DNA of 64,000 nt from Mammaliicoccus sciuri (GTDB taxonomy: Bacteria > Bacillota > Bacilli > Staphylococcales > Staphylococcaceae): positions 868,001 to 932,000 of the forward strand of contig NZ_CP094824.1 of assembly GCF_025561425.1 (NCBI RefSeq), in the 5' to 3' direction. Positions 30,837 through 43,227 of the stretch are shown here, piece after piece. Below the pieces are notes generated by a model. It was given only the letters and a program-made list of their open reading frames with translations, was not told the DNA's origin and ran no database searches. Position 1 is the stretch's first letter. Each line of letters opens with the position of its first letter. The translations under genes were made by a program, and so were the position numbers.

Positions 30837-31649
30837 ATGAAAAAACCGAATATAGCATTAACGATTGCTGGAACGGACCCAAGTGGTGGAGCGGGTATTA
30901 TGGCAGATTTGAAGTCATTTCATGCGTCAGGCGTTTATGGAATGGCAGTTGCTACTAGTATCGTTTCTCAAAACAGTCTAGGTGTACAAGATGTTTACCA
31001 TTTACCTGTTGAAGTTATTGAAAACCAATTAAAAAGTGTCTTTGATGACGAAGTACCACATGCTATCAAAACAGGTATGATTGCATCAGAAGAAATGATG
31101 CAATCGATTAAACCATTTATTGAACAATCTGGTAAGCCGTATGTAATTGACCCAGTCATGGTTGCTAAAAGTGGTGATGCGCTAATGGGTGATGAAGGGA
31201 AAGGGAAACTTAAAGAAATATTATTACCATTAGCTACAGTTGTTACACCAAATATTCCAGAAGCAGAAGATATTACTGGATTTAAAATTCAAACTGAAGA
31301 AGAAATTAAAAAAGCTGGTGCATTTTTCTTAAATGAAATTGGATCTAAAGGTGTCGTTATAAAAGGTGGGCATCTGGAAGGTGATGCAATCGACTATTTA
31401 TTTACTGAAAATGGTGTGAAAAGTCGGAAAAGTGAAAGATTTAATACGAAACATACACATGGAACAGGTTGTACATTTAGTGCAGTGATAACAGCAGAAT
31501 TAGCTAAAGGTCATACAATTGAAGAAGCGGTAGAAGTAGCTAAAAGATTTATTACTTTAGCTATTCAATATACACCTGAAATAGGCAAAGGTAGAGGTCC
31601 AGTAAACCACTTTGCATATCAAAAGATAGAGGGATTAGATTATGAGTAA
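30837..31649 (+). CDS. thiD: Hydroxymethylpyrimidine/phosphomethylpyrimidine kinase
   Basis: Phosphorylates HMP and HMP-P in thiamine salvage and synthesis. It has 270 residues of the ribokinase fold: N-terminal GTDPSGGAGIMADLK, and the C-terminal anion hole/catalytic segment HTHGTGCTFSA. ATG 30837 with GAGGTGG upstream; an in-frame ATG at 30768 lies inside the leader terminator. It overlaps thiM by 8 bases. Confidence 0.95.
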   Translation: MKKPNIALTIAGTDPSGGAGIMADLKSFHASGVYGMAVATSIVSQNSLGVQDVYHLPVEVIENQLKSVFDDEVPHAIKTGMIASEEMMQSIKPFIEQSGKPYVIDPVMVAKSGDALMGDEGKGKLKEILLPLATVVTPNIPEAEDITGFKIQTEEEIKKAGAFFLNEIGSKGVVIKGGHLEGDAIDYLFTENGVKSRKSERFNTKHTHGTGCTFSAVITAELAKGHTIEEAVEVAKRFITLAIQYTPEIGKGRGPVNHFAYQKIEGLDYE

Positions 31650-32433
31650 ATTAACAAATATTAGAGAAAATAGTCTATTAATCGTATGTTATACAAATGA
31701 TGTTGTTAAAAACTTTACAGCTAATGGTTTAATTTCATTAGGTGCGAGTCCAGCAATGAGTGAAGAACCTGAAGAAGCAGAAGAATTCTCAAAAGCAGCA
31801 GGTGCTTTTCTTCTTAACATAGGCACGATTACGACTGATAAAGCTTATGATATGAAGCAATATGCTGAAATTATGCATCAAAGTGATGTTCCAGTAGTTC
31901 TAGATCCAGTTGCTGTTGGTGCATCACAATTAAGAAAGACTTTTTGTACGACATTATTAAATGATGAAGTAGTTGATGTTATAAGAGGCAATGCATCAGA
32001 AATATTAGCGCTTATAGAAGAAGATACGATTATGAAAGGTACAGATAGTGATGATACGCTTGATGCTGTTAAAATTGCGAAAAAAGCACATCAACAATTA
32101 AAGCTACCGATTATCATAACTGGTAAAGTCGATGTCATTGCATGTCATAATAAAATCATTGAATTGCACAATGGTAGTGAGATGTTAACGAAAGTAACTG
32201 GTGGAGGTTGTTTATTAGGTGGGGTAATTGCTGCATTCTTATCTCATGAAAAAAACATCACAATAGACGTATTAGAAGAAGCATTATCAACATATAATAT
32301 TGCAAGTGAGTTGGCATATCAACAACCTGGAGCACATTTACCTGGTACATTCCAAATTTCGTTTATAGATCAACTGAATGTTATAACAGAAGAAATTGTT
32401 AAAGAGAAAAAGATTGTGAAAGAAGTGAACTAA
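31642..32433 (+). CDS. thiM: Hydroxyethylthiazole kinase
   Basis: Phosphorylates the thiazole alcohol in thiamine salvage. It has 263 residues with the ribokinase-like motif VTGGGCLLGG and the substrate segment VLDPVAVGAS. It starts inside thiD and abuts thiE directly. Confidence 0.94.
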   Translation: MSKLTNIRENSLLIVCYTNDVVKNFTANGLISLGASPAMSEEPEEAEEFSKAAGAFLLNIGTITTDKAYDMKQYAEIMHQSDVPVVLDPVAVGASQLRKTFCTTLLNDEVVDVIRGNASEILALIEEDTIMKGTDSDDTLDAVKIAKKAHQQLKLPIIITGKVDVIACHNKIIELHNGSEMLTKVTGGGCLLGGVIAAFLSHEKNITIDVLEEALSTYNIASELAYQQPGAHLPGTFQISFIDQLNVITEEIVKEKKIVKEVN

Positions 32434-33075
32434 ATGTTTGATCCAAAAACGTTAAAAGTATATTTTATAGCAGGCAGTCAAGACATTACTGATGGTAATC
32501 TTATAAGAGTTGTTGAAGAAGCTTTAAAGGCAGGCATCACGATGTTTCAGTTTCGTGAAAAAGGTAAGACGAGTAAAAAAGGGGCAGAAAAAGAAGCCCT
32601 TGCGCAATCTTTATTTGAGCTTTGCAAGCAATATCAAGTTCCATTTATCGTTAATGATGATGTAGATTTAACAATTAAATTAAATGCTGATGGTATTCAT
32701 GTTGGACAAGATGACCGAAACGTATCTGATTTTAAAGATAAGTTTAAAGACAAAATCATTGGCTTGAGTGTTGCAAATAAAATGGAATATGATCAATCTG
32801 ATATATCCGAAGTGGATTATATTGGAACCGGACCTATACATTCTACAAATTCTAAAGCTGATGCAGGAGAAGAAGGTGGATATCAAATGATTGAGAACAT
32901 GAGAAAAATCAATCAAAATATTCCTATCGTTGCAATCGGTGGCATTACTGAAGTTGATGTACAACCGCTTATTAAAGCTGGCGCAAATGGTGTAAGTGTT
33001 ATTTCTGCTATAGCGAAAAGTCAAAATATTGAACAAACTGTGAAGGGCTTTCATAAACAGTATAAAAATATTTGA
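32434..33075 (+). CDS. thiE: Thiamine-phosphate synthase
   Basis: Couples HMP-PP to thiazole phosphate to give thiamine phosphate. It has 213 residues in a TIM barrel: FQFREKG, VPFIVNDDVDLTIKL, GIHVGQDD, GTGPIHSTNSKADAG and AIGGI motifs. It is the last gene of this salvage operon; tenA, which precedes thiD in S. aureus, is not present here. Confidence 0.95.
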   Translation: MFDPKTLKVYFIAGSQDITDGNLIRVVEEALKAGITMFQFREKGKTSKKGAEKEALAQSLFELCKQYQVPFIVNDDVDLTIKLNADGIHVGQDDRNVSDFKDKFKDKIIGLSVANKMEYDQSDISEVDYIGTGPIHSTNSKADAGEEGGYQMIENMRKINQNIPIVAIGGITEVDVQPLIKAGANGVSVISAIAKSQNIEQTVKGFHKQYKNI

Positions 33076-33088
33076 TAAAATTAATATA

Positions 33089-33121
33089 TTGATTTATGTT
33101 GTCGCTATTCTATGATAGAAT
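33089..33121 (+). promoter_or_regulatory. Promoter of yidC with overlapping palindrome
   Basis: TTGATT (33089-33094), a 16-bp spacer and TATGAT (33111-33116). The -10 sits in the palindrome ATTCTATGATAGAAT (33107-33121). Confidence 0.5.
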
Positions 33122-33156
33122 GAGTTTTATGTGAGTATATCAATAGAGGTGGAAAA

Positions 33157-34026
33157 ATGAAGAAAAAAGCTTTATGGCCATTATTATTTGGTGTAATGGT
33201 TGTGCTAGCTGGTTGTGATTATTCTAAACCTGAGAATAGGGATGGATTCTTTTATAATACATTCGTAAAACCGATGGATAGTGTTATTCATTGGCTTGGT
33301 ACAAATTTGAATCACGATTATGGTCTAGCTATTATTGTTATAACATTAATTGTTCGTTTTGCGTTATTCCCATTTATGATGAAGACGTACAAGAATCAAA
33401 AGTTAATGCGTGAAAAAATGAAACTTGCTAAACCTGAAATGGAAGCAATTCAAGAAAAAGTTAAACGTGCTCGTACTCAAGAAGAAAAAATGGCAGCCAA
33501 TCAAGAAATGATGGCATTATACAAAAAACATGGTATTAATCCTATGAACATGGGTTGTTTACCAATCGTTATACAAATGCCAATCGTCATGGGATTATTC
33601 TATGTATTAAAATATCCTACTGAAGGCGGAATTACAGAATATCCGAATTTCTTATGGTTTAATTTAACTGAACCTGATTTAATTATTACGATCATTGCAG
33701 GTATCATTTATGCATTACAAGCATTTGTTTCTATGAAGTATGCGAATGTTCCAGATGAACAGAAAAATATGATGAGAATGATGATGTTTATTTCTCCAAT
33801 TATGATTATTTGGATGTCATACATTTCAGCATCTGCATTAGGTTTATACTGGGCAGTCGGTGGTGCATTCTTAGTTGTTCAAACATGGTTAGGTAATGTC
33901 TTCTATAACAACAAAGTTGAAGAAGAAATGAAACCAATCATTGAAGCACATGAAAGAAATCAACAAGAAGCTAACAAAGAGAAGAAACCAGCTAAACTCG
34001 TATCTAATAAAAAGAAAAAGAAATAA
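33157..34026 (+). CDS. yidC: Membrane protein insertase YidC/OxaA
   Basis: Inserts and folds membrane proteins with or without Sec. It has 289 residues: a lipoprotein signal with lipobox LAGC (Cys20), then five hydrophobic helices, including the positively charged loop after helix 1 and the conserved [16 protein letters not shown] segment. The C-terminal tail is strongly basic, as in Gram-positive YidC that binds ribosomes. AGGTGG precedes the ATG. Confidence 0.95.
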   Translation: MKKKALWPLLFGVMVVLAGCDYSKPENRDGFFYNTFVKPMDSVIHWLGTNLNHDYGLAIIVITLIVRFALFPFMMKTYKNQKLMREKMKLAKPEMEAIQEKVKRARTQEEKMAANQEMMALYKKHGINPMNMGCLPIVIQMPIVMGLFYVLKYPTEGGITEYPNFLWFNLTEPDLIITIIAGIIYALQAFVSMKYANVPDEQKNMMRMMMFISPIMIIWMSYISASALGLYWAVGGAFLVVQTWLGNVFYNNKVEEEMKPIIEAHERNQQEANKEKKPAKLVSNKKKKK

Positions 34027-34030
34027 AAGC

Positions 34031-34069
34031 AAAAAAACAAACTAATCATCGTGATTAGTTTGTTTTTTT
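34031..34069. terminator. Bidirectional terminator between yidC and the HD gene
   Basis: AAAAACAAACTAATCA pairs with TGATTAGTTTGTTTTT with A- and T-runs on the two sides. The last codons of the minus-strand HD gene lie inside it. Confidence 0.9.
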
Positions 34070-34720
34070 AGTGACATCCCATTCTTTATAAAATTGTTTT
34101 AAAAAGTTTTCCATAAATAGATGACGTTCTTCAGCGATTTGTTTGCCTCGTTTAGTATTCATTAAATCTTTTAATAATAATAATTTTTCGTAAAAATGAT
34201 TGATTGCCGTATTCGGTTCATCATGATATTGACCTTCTTGTAGATCATTTAAATTACGCGGTTGTTGAGAAGAGATATGCATAGGTTCTTTAAAATGACC
34301 GGCATATTGAAATGTTCTAGCTATTCCTATCGCGCCAATCGCATCTATACGGTCTGCGTCTTGAACGATCTTTCCTGCTAAGCTTGTAAGTTTACCTTCA
34401 TTTTTACCACCATTATAACTAACATACTTTAGAATATGGATAATCTCTATTTGAATCGTTTCGCTTATATCCATGTCATTCATCCATTGATAAAGTTGTT
34501 GCCACGCTGTATTCGCATCTTTGAATAATTTCTTATCAACAGCATCATGTAGTAAACTTGCTAATTCAACTACGAATAAATCCACGTCCTCAAACTGTGC
34601 AATATCTAGAGCATGATGTCTTACTCTTAGAATATGCTCAAAGTCATGACCAGTCGTATCGTTTTGGTGTAATGTTCTAACATATGATTCTGCTTCTTTA
34701 ATAATCTGTTCTTTATTCAT
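34055..34720 (-). CDS. HD-domain phosphohydrolase (YpgQ-like)
   Basis: A 221-residue HD-superfamily hydrolase. Metal ligands are visible: His in GHDFEHILRV, the HD pair in LLHDAVDKK, and Asp in VQDADRIDAIGAIGIAR. This pattern matches YpgQ/YedJ-type enzymes, thought to act on nucleotides, but the substrate is unknown. RBS AAGGAG lies before the start on the minus strand. It is followed by the cls terminator region upstream. Confidence 0.88.
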   Translation of the reverse strand: MNKEQIIKEAESYVRTLHQNDTTGHDFEHILRVRHHALDIAQFEDVDLFVVELASLLHDAVDKKLFKDANTAWQQLYQWMNDMDISETIQIEIIHILKYVSYNGGKNEGKLTSLAGKIVQDADRIDAIGAIGIARTFQYAGHFKEPMHISSQQPRNLNDLQEGQYHDEPNTAINHFYEKLLLLKDLMNTKRGKQIAEERHLFMENFLKQFYKEWDVTKKTN

Positions 34721-34732
34721 ATCTTTCTCCTT

Positions 34733-34779
34733 AAAAAAACAGGTAGAAAAGTTTGATCAATCATCTCTTCTACCTGTTT
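34733..34779 (-). terminator. Terminator of cls
   Basis: Read on the minus strand, AAACAGGTAGAA pairs with TTCTACCTGTTT, followed by a T-run. Confidence 0.88.
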
Positions 34780-34784
34780 AGAAT

Positions 34785-36266
34785 TTATAGTAAAGGTGAT
34801 AGTAAACGTGCTATACCTTCTTTTAATTTAATCCACGTGCTTCTATTTTCATATCTTTCAACTGTTAATAATGATGAATGTGTCATATCATTCTCATAAG
34901 CTAATCGTGAATTCTTTGCGATTTCTTCGTCGTAAATAAAGGCATTAACTTCGAAGTTTAATACGAAGCTTCTATTATCCATGTTTGCTGTACCAATACT
35001 TACAACTTCATCATCTATGGCCACCATCTTCGTGTGTATAAAGCCTTTTTCATAAATATGAACTTTGACGCCAGCTTTTATTAATTCTCCGACATTGGCA
35101 AATGTTGCCCAATAAACAAATGGGTGATCGGGCTTATTAGGAATCATCACATTAACATCTACGCCTGATAGGGCAGCAATCTTAATCGCATCTAAAAATG
35201 ATAAATCTGGAATGAAATAAGGTGTTTGAATGTAAATATGCTTTTTAGCTTCAGATATCATTTTTAAATAACCATATTTGATTTGTTCCCATTCTTCATC
35301 GGGGCCACTTGATGCAATTTGAATACCAACTTTTCCGCCAGACTCAACATCAGGGAAATATTTGGGTTCATAGCGCATCTTGTCACGTGTAGATTGAGAG
35401 TTCCAGTCCAACATAAACCTAAGCTGTAATGCATTGACTGAGTCGCCTTCTAATCTTAAGTGCGTATCACGCCAATAACCAAATTTTTTATCTAAACCTA
35501 AATATTCGTCTCCTACATTAAAGCCGCCTACGTAACCAACTTTTCCATCAATCACAACAATCTTTCTATGGTTACGGTTGTTCATTCTAAAGTTAATGAG
35601 TGGTAGTTTAGAAGGAAAGAAACTTGCAACTTCTCCACCTTGAGCTCTAAATTTTTTAAATGAAGATAAATTTAATTTTCGAGAACCCATATCGTCGTAT
35701 AACATTTTAACTTCTAATCCTTCTTGAAGTTTCTTTTCAAGTTCAAATAAGATCTTTTTACCTAAGTTATCCTTCTTAAAGATATAATATTGAATATGAA
35801 TATATGACTCAGCTTTTCTAATATCTTCAATAAGTGCATCGAATTTATCATGTCCATCTGTAAACATTTCAACTTTGTTATCAGTCGTTAAGAAGGCTGA
35901 GTTATTGTAAAGCAACATATGAATCAGATGCTTATAATTAGAAATCTCAGGCTTATCAATTTCGAAATTATTTTCATCAATTGCTTTGATTTGTTCATTT
36001 ATGATGTGTTCAAGACCTATTTTATCTTGTTCATCTAAGTTGAAAATACTCTTTCTTTGAATTTGTCTCCCAAATAGCAAGTAAAGTATAAATCCTAATA
36101 TCGGAACAAATAAAAGCACTAACAACCAAGCCCAAATTGCACCAGCTTCTCTAGGTTCTAAGAAAATGATAATAAATCCAAACACAACATTCAGAATAAA
36201 TGCTGTAATAAGTAGCACTGATACTATGATGGAAAAATCAAATGAAAAATATGAGAAGTAGTTCAT
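34785..36266 (-). CDS. cls: Cardiolipin synthase
   Basis: Condenses two phosphatidylglycerols to cardiolipin at the membrane. It has 493 residues: two N-terminal transmembrane helices, then two phospholipase-D HKD motifs ([16 protein letters not shown], and [20 protein letters not shown]). Single gene with its own terminator; GGAGG precedes the ATG on the minus strand. S. aureus has two cls genes; which orthologue this is cannot be settled here. Confidence 0.95.
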   Translation of the reverse strand: MNYFSYFSFDFSIIVSVLLITAFILNVVFGFIIIFLEPREAGAIWAWLLVLLFVPILGFILYLLFGRQIQRKSIFNLDEQDKIGLEHIINEQIKAIDENNFEIDKPEISNYKHLIHMLLYNNSAFLTTDNKVEMFTDGHDKFDALIEDIRKAESYIHIQYYIFKKDNLGKKILFELEKKLQEGLEVKMLYDDMGSRKLNLSSFKKFRAQGGEVASFFPSKLPLINFRMNNRNHRKIVVIDGKVGYVGGFNVGDEYLGLDKKFGYWRDTHLRLEGDSVNALQLRFMLDWNSQSTRDKMRYEPKYFPDVESGGKVGIQIASSGPDEEWEQIKYGYLKMISEAKKHIYIQTPYFIPDLSFLDAIKIAALSGVDVNVMIPNKPDHPFVYWATFANVGELIKAGVKVHIYEKGFIHTKMVAIDDEVVSIGTANMDNRSFVLNFEVNAFIYDEEIAKNSRLAYENDMTHSSLLTVERYENRSTWIKLKEGIARLLSPLL

Positions 36267-36334
36267 ATCAATGCCTCCGTTTCTTTATCTTAAACTAGTA
36301 TAATACATTTAAATTAAAATTGAAAAGGTTGTAT

Positions 36335-36363
36335 TTGACCCTTCTAAAACATATGCATATAAT
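36335..36363 (+). promoter_or_regulatory. Predicted sigma-A promoter of the copZ-like gene
   Basis: TTGACC (36335-36340), a 17-bp spacer and perfect TATAAT (36358-36363). The -10 overlaps the symmetric ATATGCATAT. Confidence 0.65.
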
Positions 36364-36417
36364 GATTATGAAAAGGCATCAGTTAAAATATCATTTAAAT
36401 ATATAGGAGTGTTATAA

Positions 36418-36621
36418 ATGAAAGAACAAATCATTAATGTTGAAGGTATGTCTTGTGGACATTGCAAACAAGCAGTTGAGGAATCAGTAGGCCAATTAAT
36501 CGGTGTAAAAGAAGTTGTTGCTAGTCCTGATGATAATCAAGTACGTGTCGTTTATGAAGATCCTGCAAGTATCGATAATATCGAAAATGCTATTTTCGAT
36601 GCTGGATATGAAGTTGTTTAA
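36418..36621 (+). CDS. copZ: Copper chaperone, CopZ/HMA domain protein
   Basis: A 67-residue ferredoxin-like HMA domain with the metal-binding motif GMSCGHC (MxCxxC). It should carry Cu(I) to a partner P-type ATPase. AGGAG precedes the ATG. No copA or csoR is adjacent, so in this window it is an orphan and its partner must lie elsewhere. Another soft metal cannot be excluded. Confidence 0.9.
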   Translation: MKEQIINVEGMSCGHCKQAVEESVGQLIGVKEVVASPDDNQVRVVYEDPASIDNIENAIFDAGYEVV

Positions 36622-36762
36622 GATATCATTCATATAATTATTATAAAAAAATAACAAATTAAACAAAAAAATAACAATATAGGCCGAATGAACTATAGTC
36701 AAACTACTTAATTTAGAGTAGAATGAACTTAAGGTAATTAAATTGAATAAGAGGTGGTACCC

Positions 36763-36897
36763 ATGAATCAACCTAAGTCAAAGGTAAAGAATGTGGTCAA
36801 ACTTTTATCATCATTAGGCGTAAACATAACAGAAACTAAGTCACGATTAGAAATAATGCGTAGTTTGCCGAATGTTGCAACTAACAAGTTGAAATAA
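36763..36897 (+). CDS. Small protein of unknown function (44 residues)
   Basis: A short gene with a strong RBS (AGAGGTGG, 6-8 nt before ATG 36763). The basic product begins MNQPKSKVKNVVKLL and contains a helical stretch SLGVNITETKSRLEIMRSL; no membrane segment or cysteine. It is followed 12 bases later by a terminator. The RBS, terminator and sensible codon use support a real gene. I do not recognise a function. Confidence 0.65.
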   Translation: MNQPKSKVKNVVKLLSSLGVNITETKSRLEIMRSLPNVATNKLK

Positions 36898-36908
36898 ATG
36901 GGTAAACT

Positions 36909-36946
36909 AAAAACCGCGTCCTCAAATTGAGGATGCGGTTTTTTAT
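36909..36946. terminator. Bidirectional terminator between the small gene and rodA
   Basis: AAACCGCGTCCTC pairs with GAGGATGCGGTTT, with an A-run before and a T-run after. Confidence 0.92.
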
Positions 36947-38142
36947 ATGCCGGCTTTTTGGTCGGATTCAGTAAATTTCTCTTTTTCGTGGTAATAGATA
37001 GATAGTAATATACCGACACCTGCCATTAATGACCATAAAGCTGAACCACCATAACTTATAAATGGTAATGGGATACCTGTGATAGGTAGTAATTGAATGG
37101 TCATACCGATATTTTGTACAACGTGGAATAGTACGAATGATAAATATCCGATTATAAATACTACATTAAAAGGATGACGTGTCGTAGTAGCCATTCTAAT
37201 TAAGTGTATGAATAACGCTAAGAAAATAATCAGTACAGCCATCGTTCCAATAAATCCAAATTCTTCACCAATGATTGAAAAAATAAAATCGGTATGATTC
37301 TCAGGGATATAAACTTCACCGTTATTTAAACCTTTACCAAATATTTGACCAGAACCAATGGCTTTTAATGATTCTGTTAAATGGTATCCATCACCTGAAC
37401 TGTATGCATATGGATCTAGCCAAGAATTAATACGTCCTAATTGATACGTCTTAATACCTGAAACTTTCTCAATCACATTTGGTTTAAAAATCATTAATAA
37501 AATGATACTTGAACCAATTCCGAATAAAGCGATAAATGCTGGTGCGAGTATTCTCCATGTCACGCCAGAAACAACAACGATACCAAGAATGATCGCAATT
37601 AATACAAGTGTTGTCCCTAAATCATTTTGCAAAAGTATTAATAACATTGGTACTAATGAAGTTAAACCAATTTTTAGTAATAAATTAAAGTCTCTTGATA
37701 ATGATTTGTTGTAAGTAAATCTATTATGTTGATAGATAACATTAGCTAGCGTAATAATTAAAATGATTTTCATAAACTCAGATGGTTGGATACTGACAGG
37801 TCCTAGTCTATACCAACTTTTAGCACCATTAATAATAGGTGTAAAGCTAGATTCAGGCAGGATTAATAGTCCAACTAATGATAAGTTTCCAATTATGTAT
37901 ATAATCCAAACATATTTTCTCAGTGTCTTTGGAGATATGAACATTAAGGCAATGGCTAAAATAAAACCAAGCACATAGTATAAGACTTGTTTAAGTAAAA
38001 AGTTTGTTTCATATTGTCCGCCAGACATTGCAGAATTGATTATTAAACAACTCGTTCCAAATAAGATAAGAATAATCGTAATTAATCGCCAATCTATTCT
38101 TTCTAGAAACGATTTATTTAATGTACGAGTAGAAGTTTCCAT
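36943..38142 (-). CDS. rodA: SEDS family peptidoglycan polymerase RodA
   Basis: A 399-residue polytopic protein with about ten transmembrane helices. SEDS motifs: GPVSIQPSEFMKI, the catalytic-type loop with LLQNDLGTTLV, and the C-terminal ITGIPLPFISYGGSALW. Polymerises glycan strands together with a class B PBP. It is called RodA rather than FtsW by its place divergent from ddl-murF, as in staphylococci. Single-gene unit. Confidence 0.9.
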   Translation of the reverse strand: METSTRTLNKSFLERIDWRLITIILILFGTSCLIINSAMSGGQYETNFLLKQVLYYVLGFILAIALMFISPKTLRKYVWIIYIIGNLSLVGLLILPESSFTPIINGAKSWYRLGPVSIQPSEFMKIILIITLANVIYQHNRFTYNKSLSRDFNLLLKIGLTSLVPMLLILLQNDLGTTLVLIAIILGIVVVSGVTWRILAPAFIALFGIGSSIILLMIFKPNVIEKVSGIKTYQLGRINSWLDPYAYSSGDGYHLTESLKAIGSGQIFGKGLNNGEVYIPENHTDFIFSIIGEEFGFIGTMAVLIIFLALFIHLIRMATTTRHPFNVVFIIGYLSFVLFHVVQNIGMTIQLLPITGIPLPFISYGGSALWSLMAGVGILLSIYYHEKEKFTESDQKAGI

Positions 38143-38295
38143 TAAAAGACTCCTTTAATTAACACTAAATTTCATAATTTTCATTATAACTTGATTGTAC
38201 ATAAAGTGATACATTTTTGCTATTCAGAAAAGCGTTATTTTTAAAATAGTCATGTTGATACGTGCAACAATAGCTAAAAACATGATAAAATATAG

Positions 38296-39396
<1,101 letters not shown>

Positions 39397-39407
39397 GGGT
39401 AAATAGA

Positions 39408-40757
39408 ATGAATATTAATTTATGTAAAATTAAAGAGTGGATTGATTGTGACATTCAAGACGAATACCTTGATGTCGTTGTTCAAGGTACATGTATAGAC
39501 TCAAGAAAAATTGCTAAATCAAATTTGTTTATACCATTTAAAGGTGAAAATGTAGATGGTCATAAATTTGTACGTCAAACACTTGATGATGGTGCAGGTG
39601 CATCATTTTGGCAAAAAGATGTACCAAATCCGCCAGAAGGACCCATTATTTTTGTTGATGACACTTTAGCAGCATTACAAAGTTTAGCTAAAGCATATTT
39701 GAAATATGTAAATCCTAAAGTTGTGGCAATTACTGGTTCAAATGGTAAAACAACAACTAAAGATATGGTTGAATGTGTGTTGAATAAATCATTTAAAGTT
39801 AAGAAGACACAAGGAAATTATAATAATGAGATTGGTTGTCCATTGACGATACTAGACTTAGATGAAGATACTGAAGTATCCATTCTAGAAATGGGTATGA
39901 GTGGATTTGGTGAAATTAGTGAATTAACACATTTAGCTGAACCTGATGTTGCCATTATCACGAATATTGGTGAGTCTCATATGCAAGATTTAGGTTCTAG
40001 AGAAGGTATTGCAAAAGCCAAATTTGAAATTACAGAAGGTCTAAAAGATAAAGGACTATTCATATACGATGGTGATGAACCATTACTTAAACCTTTCGTA
40101 TCTGAAATGAAACATGACAAACTATCTGTAGGGATAGCGAATGATAATGATGTGATTATCAAAACGAATCAATCATCAAGTCATGGTATCAATTTTCAAT
40201 TGAATAATAGTCATTTCATTTATCATTTAAATATATTAGGTGAACACAATGTTAAAAATGCCACATATGCAATACAAGTTGCTAAACATTTAGGTGTAAC
40301 AGAAGACGTTATTCAAAGTTCTCTAGATGATCTTGTATTAACGGATATGCGCATGCAAAGAATTGAAACTAACCAATATGGTTTACTCATTAATGATGCC
40401 TATAATGCAAGTCCAACAAGTATGAAAGCAGCAATTGATACTCTGCATAATATGGAACAAACGGATAAGACACTTATTCTTGCGGATGTATTAGAATTAG
40501 GTGAAATGAGTAAAGAGATGCATGAGCAAGTTGGCTATTATTTAGAACATAAAGCTATACAAACGTTAATCACATATGGTGAAGAAGCGGCTCATATATC
40601 AAATATTGCGAAAGCATATATACCTGAAACTTATCACTTTGAGCATAAAGAGGAAATAACAGACTATTTAAAAAATCAATTAAATGAAGACTCTATCACT
40701 TTGTTTAAAGGTTCTAGAGGTATGTCACTCGAAACGATTATTAACGCGCTAATATGA
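39408..40757 (+). CDS. murF: UDP-MurNAc-tripeptide--D-Ala-D-Ala ligase
   Basis: Adds the D-Ala-D-Ala made by the neighbouring Ddl to UDP-MurNAc-tripeptide. It has 449 residues in three domains; the central Mur-ligase P-loop is ITGSNGKTTTKDM, with EMGMSGFGEIS and the DAYNASPTSM segment in the C-terminal half. It overlaps the next gene by 4 bases. Confidence 0.97.
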   Translation: MNINLCKIKEWIDCDIQDEYLDVVVQGTCIDSRKIAKSNLFIPFKGENVDGHKFVRQTLDDGAGASFWQKDVPNPPEGPIIFVDDTLAALQSLAKAYLKYVNPKVVAITGSNGKTTTKDMVECVLNKSFKVKKTQGNYNNEIGCPLTILDLDEDTEVSILEMGMSGFGEISELTHLAEPDVAIITNIGESHMQDLGSREGIAKAKFEITEGLKDKGLFIYDGDEPLLKPFVSEMKHDKLSVGIANDNDVIIKTNQSSSHGINFQLNNSHFIYHLNILGEHNVKNATYAIQVAKHLGVTEDVIQSSLDDLVLTDMRMQRIETNQYGLLINDAYNASPTSMKAAIDTLHNMEQTDKTLILADVLELGEMSKEMHEQVGYYLEHKAIQTLITYGEEAAHISNIAKAYIPETYHFEHKEEITDYLKNQLNEDSITLFKGSRGMSLETIINALI

Positions 40758-41434
40758 AATTAGGTATCCTGTTTTTACATGGTTATACAGGTGGTCGTTA
40801 TGAGTTATTACCATTAATTGAATATTTGAGTAGTCGCTATGATTTTATAATTGAAGCACCAGAATACCCAGGACATGGCTTGAATTTATTGATTAAAGAT
40901 ACAAATGAAGATATGTGGTTTGAGCGAGCGAAACAATCTTATGAAATATTAAGAAAGAAATCAGATAAAGTCATTGTGATTGGATTTTCAATGGGTGGCA
41001 TAATTGCAGGTTTGTTAGCTAAAATTAAACAACCCGATCAATTAGTGTTAATTGCACCAGCTTTTGAAAATATCAATATACAATACTTGGTGAAGTCTCC
41101 TTATACATTTATCAATAATATGAGATATGCAGATTTGAAGATTCTTGATTTTATGGTGAGACGTACAATCAAAATAAACTATAAATCATTTGTGGCATTT
41201 AAAAAATTACAGCAAAGTGCGCTATATGTTCCAGAACAAATAGCATCAAAAACGTTAATCATACATGGCACAATAGATGGTCTCGTTCCAATTGAGAAAT
41301 CGAGAAATTTAGTGAAGAGAATAAAGCATGCACGTTTAGTTGAAATTGATAAAGGACCACACGAAATTTGTTTATCAAAAGTTAATTATAAAGTTTTTTA
41401 TGAAGTTGAAAAATTTATATTTAAAAATAAATAA
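40754..41434 (+). CDS. Alpha/beta hydrolase, carboxylesterase-like
   Basis: A 226-residue alpha/beta hydrolase. The nucleophile elbow is GFSMGG, the acid Asp is in HGTIDGLVP, and the catalytic His in GPHEIC; LFLHGYTGG forms the oxyanion hole. It resembles monoacylglycerol lipase/carboxylesterase families. Coupling to murF by a 4-base overlap (ATGA) is conserved in staphylococci, but a role in wall synthesis is not shown. Confidence 0.9.
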   Translation: MKLGILFLHGYTGGRYELLPLIEYLSSRYDFIIEAPEYPGHGLNLLIKDTNEDMWFERAKQSYEILRKKSDKVIVIGFSMGGIIAGLLAKIKQPDQLVLIAPAFENINIQYLVKSPYTFINNMRYADLKILDFMVRRTIKINYKSFVAFKKLQQSALYVPEQIASKTLIIHGTIDGLVPIEKSRNLVKRIKHARLVEIDKGPHEICLSKVNYKVFYEVEKFIFKNK

Positions 41435-41441
41435 AGAAGTG

Positions 41442-41477
41442 AAACTGTACTAAATCCCTTTTTAGTGCAGTTTTTTT
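41442..41477 (+). terminator. Terminator of ddl-murF-hydrolase
   Basis: AAACTGTACTAAA pairs with TTTAGTGCAGTTT (one mismatch), followed by a T-run. Confidence 0.9.
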
Positions 41478-41586
41478 ATGTTTTTGTTTATGAAAATTAA
41501 ATGTAAACGACGATTTAATCGCATTGCGCTATTGGTAAAAGGGTGGTAGTATATAGAAGTTGAATAAAAAAGACGAGATGAATTAA

Positions 41587-43137
<1,551 letters not shown>

Positions 43138-43150
43138 AAACTAAACAAGA

Positions 43151-43187
43151 AGTGTGTGTAATCTCTAAGGTTACGCACACTTTTTTT
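43151..43187 (+). terminator. Terminator of cshA
   Basis: AGTGTGTGTAA pairs with TTACGCACACT (one G-T pair), followed by a long T-run. Confidence 0.92.
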
Positions 43188-43227
43188 ATGATATAATACA
43201 CGTAAATTGAACGATAGAGGAGATTAT

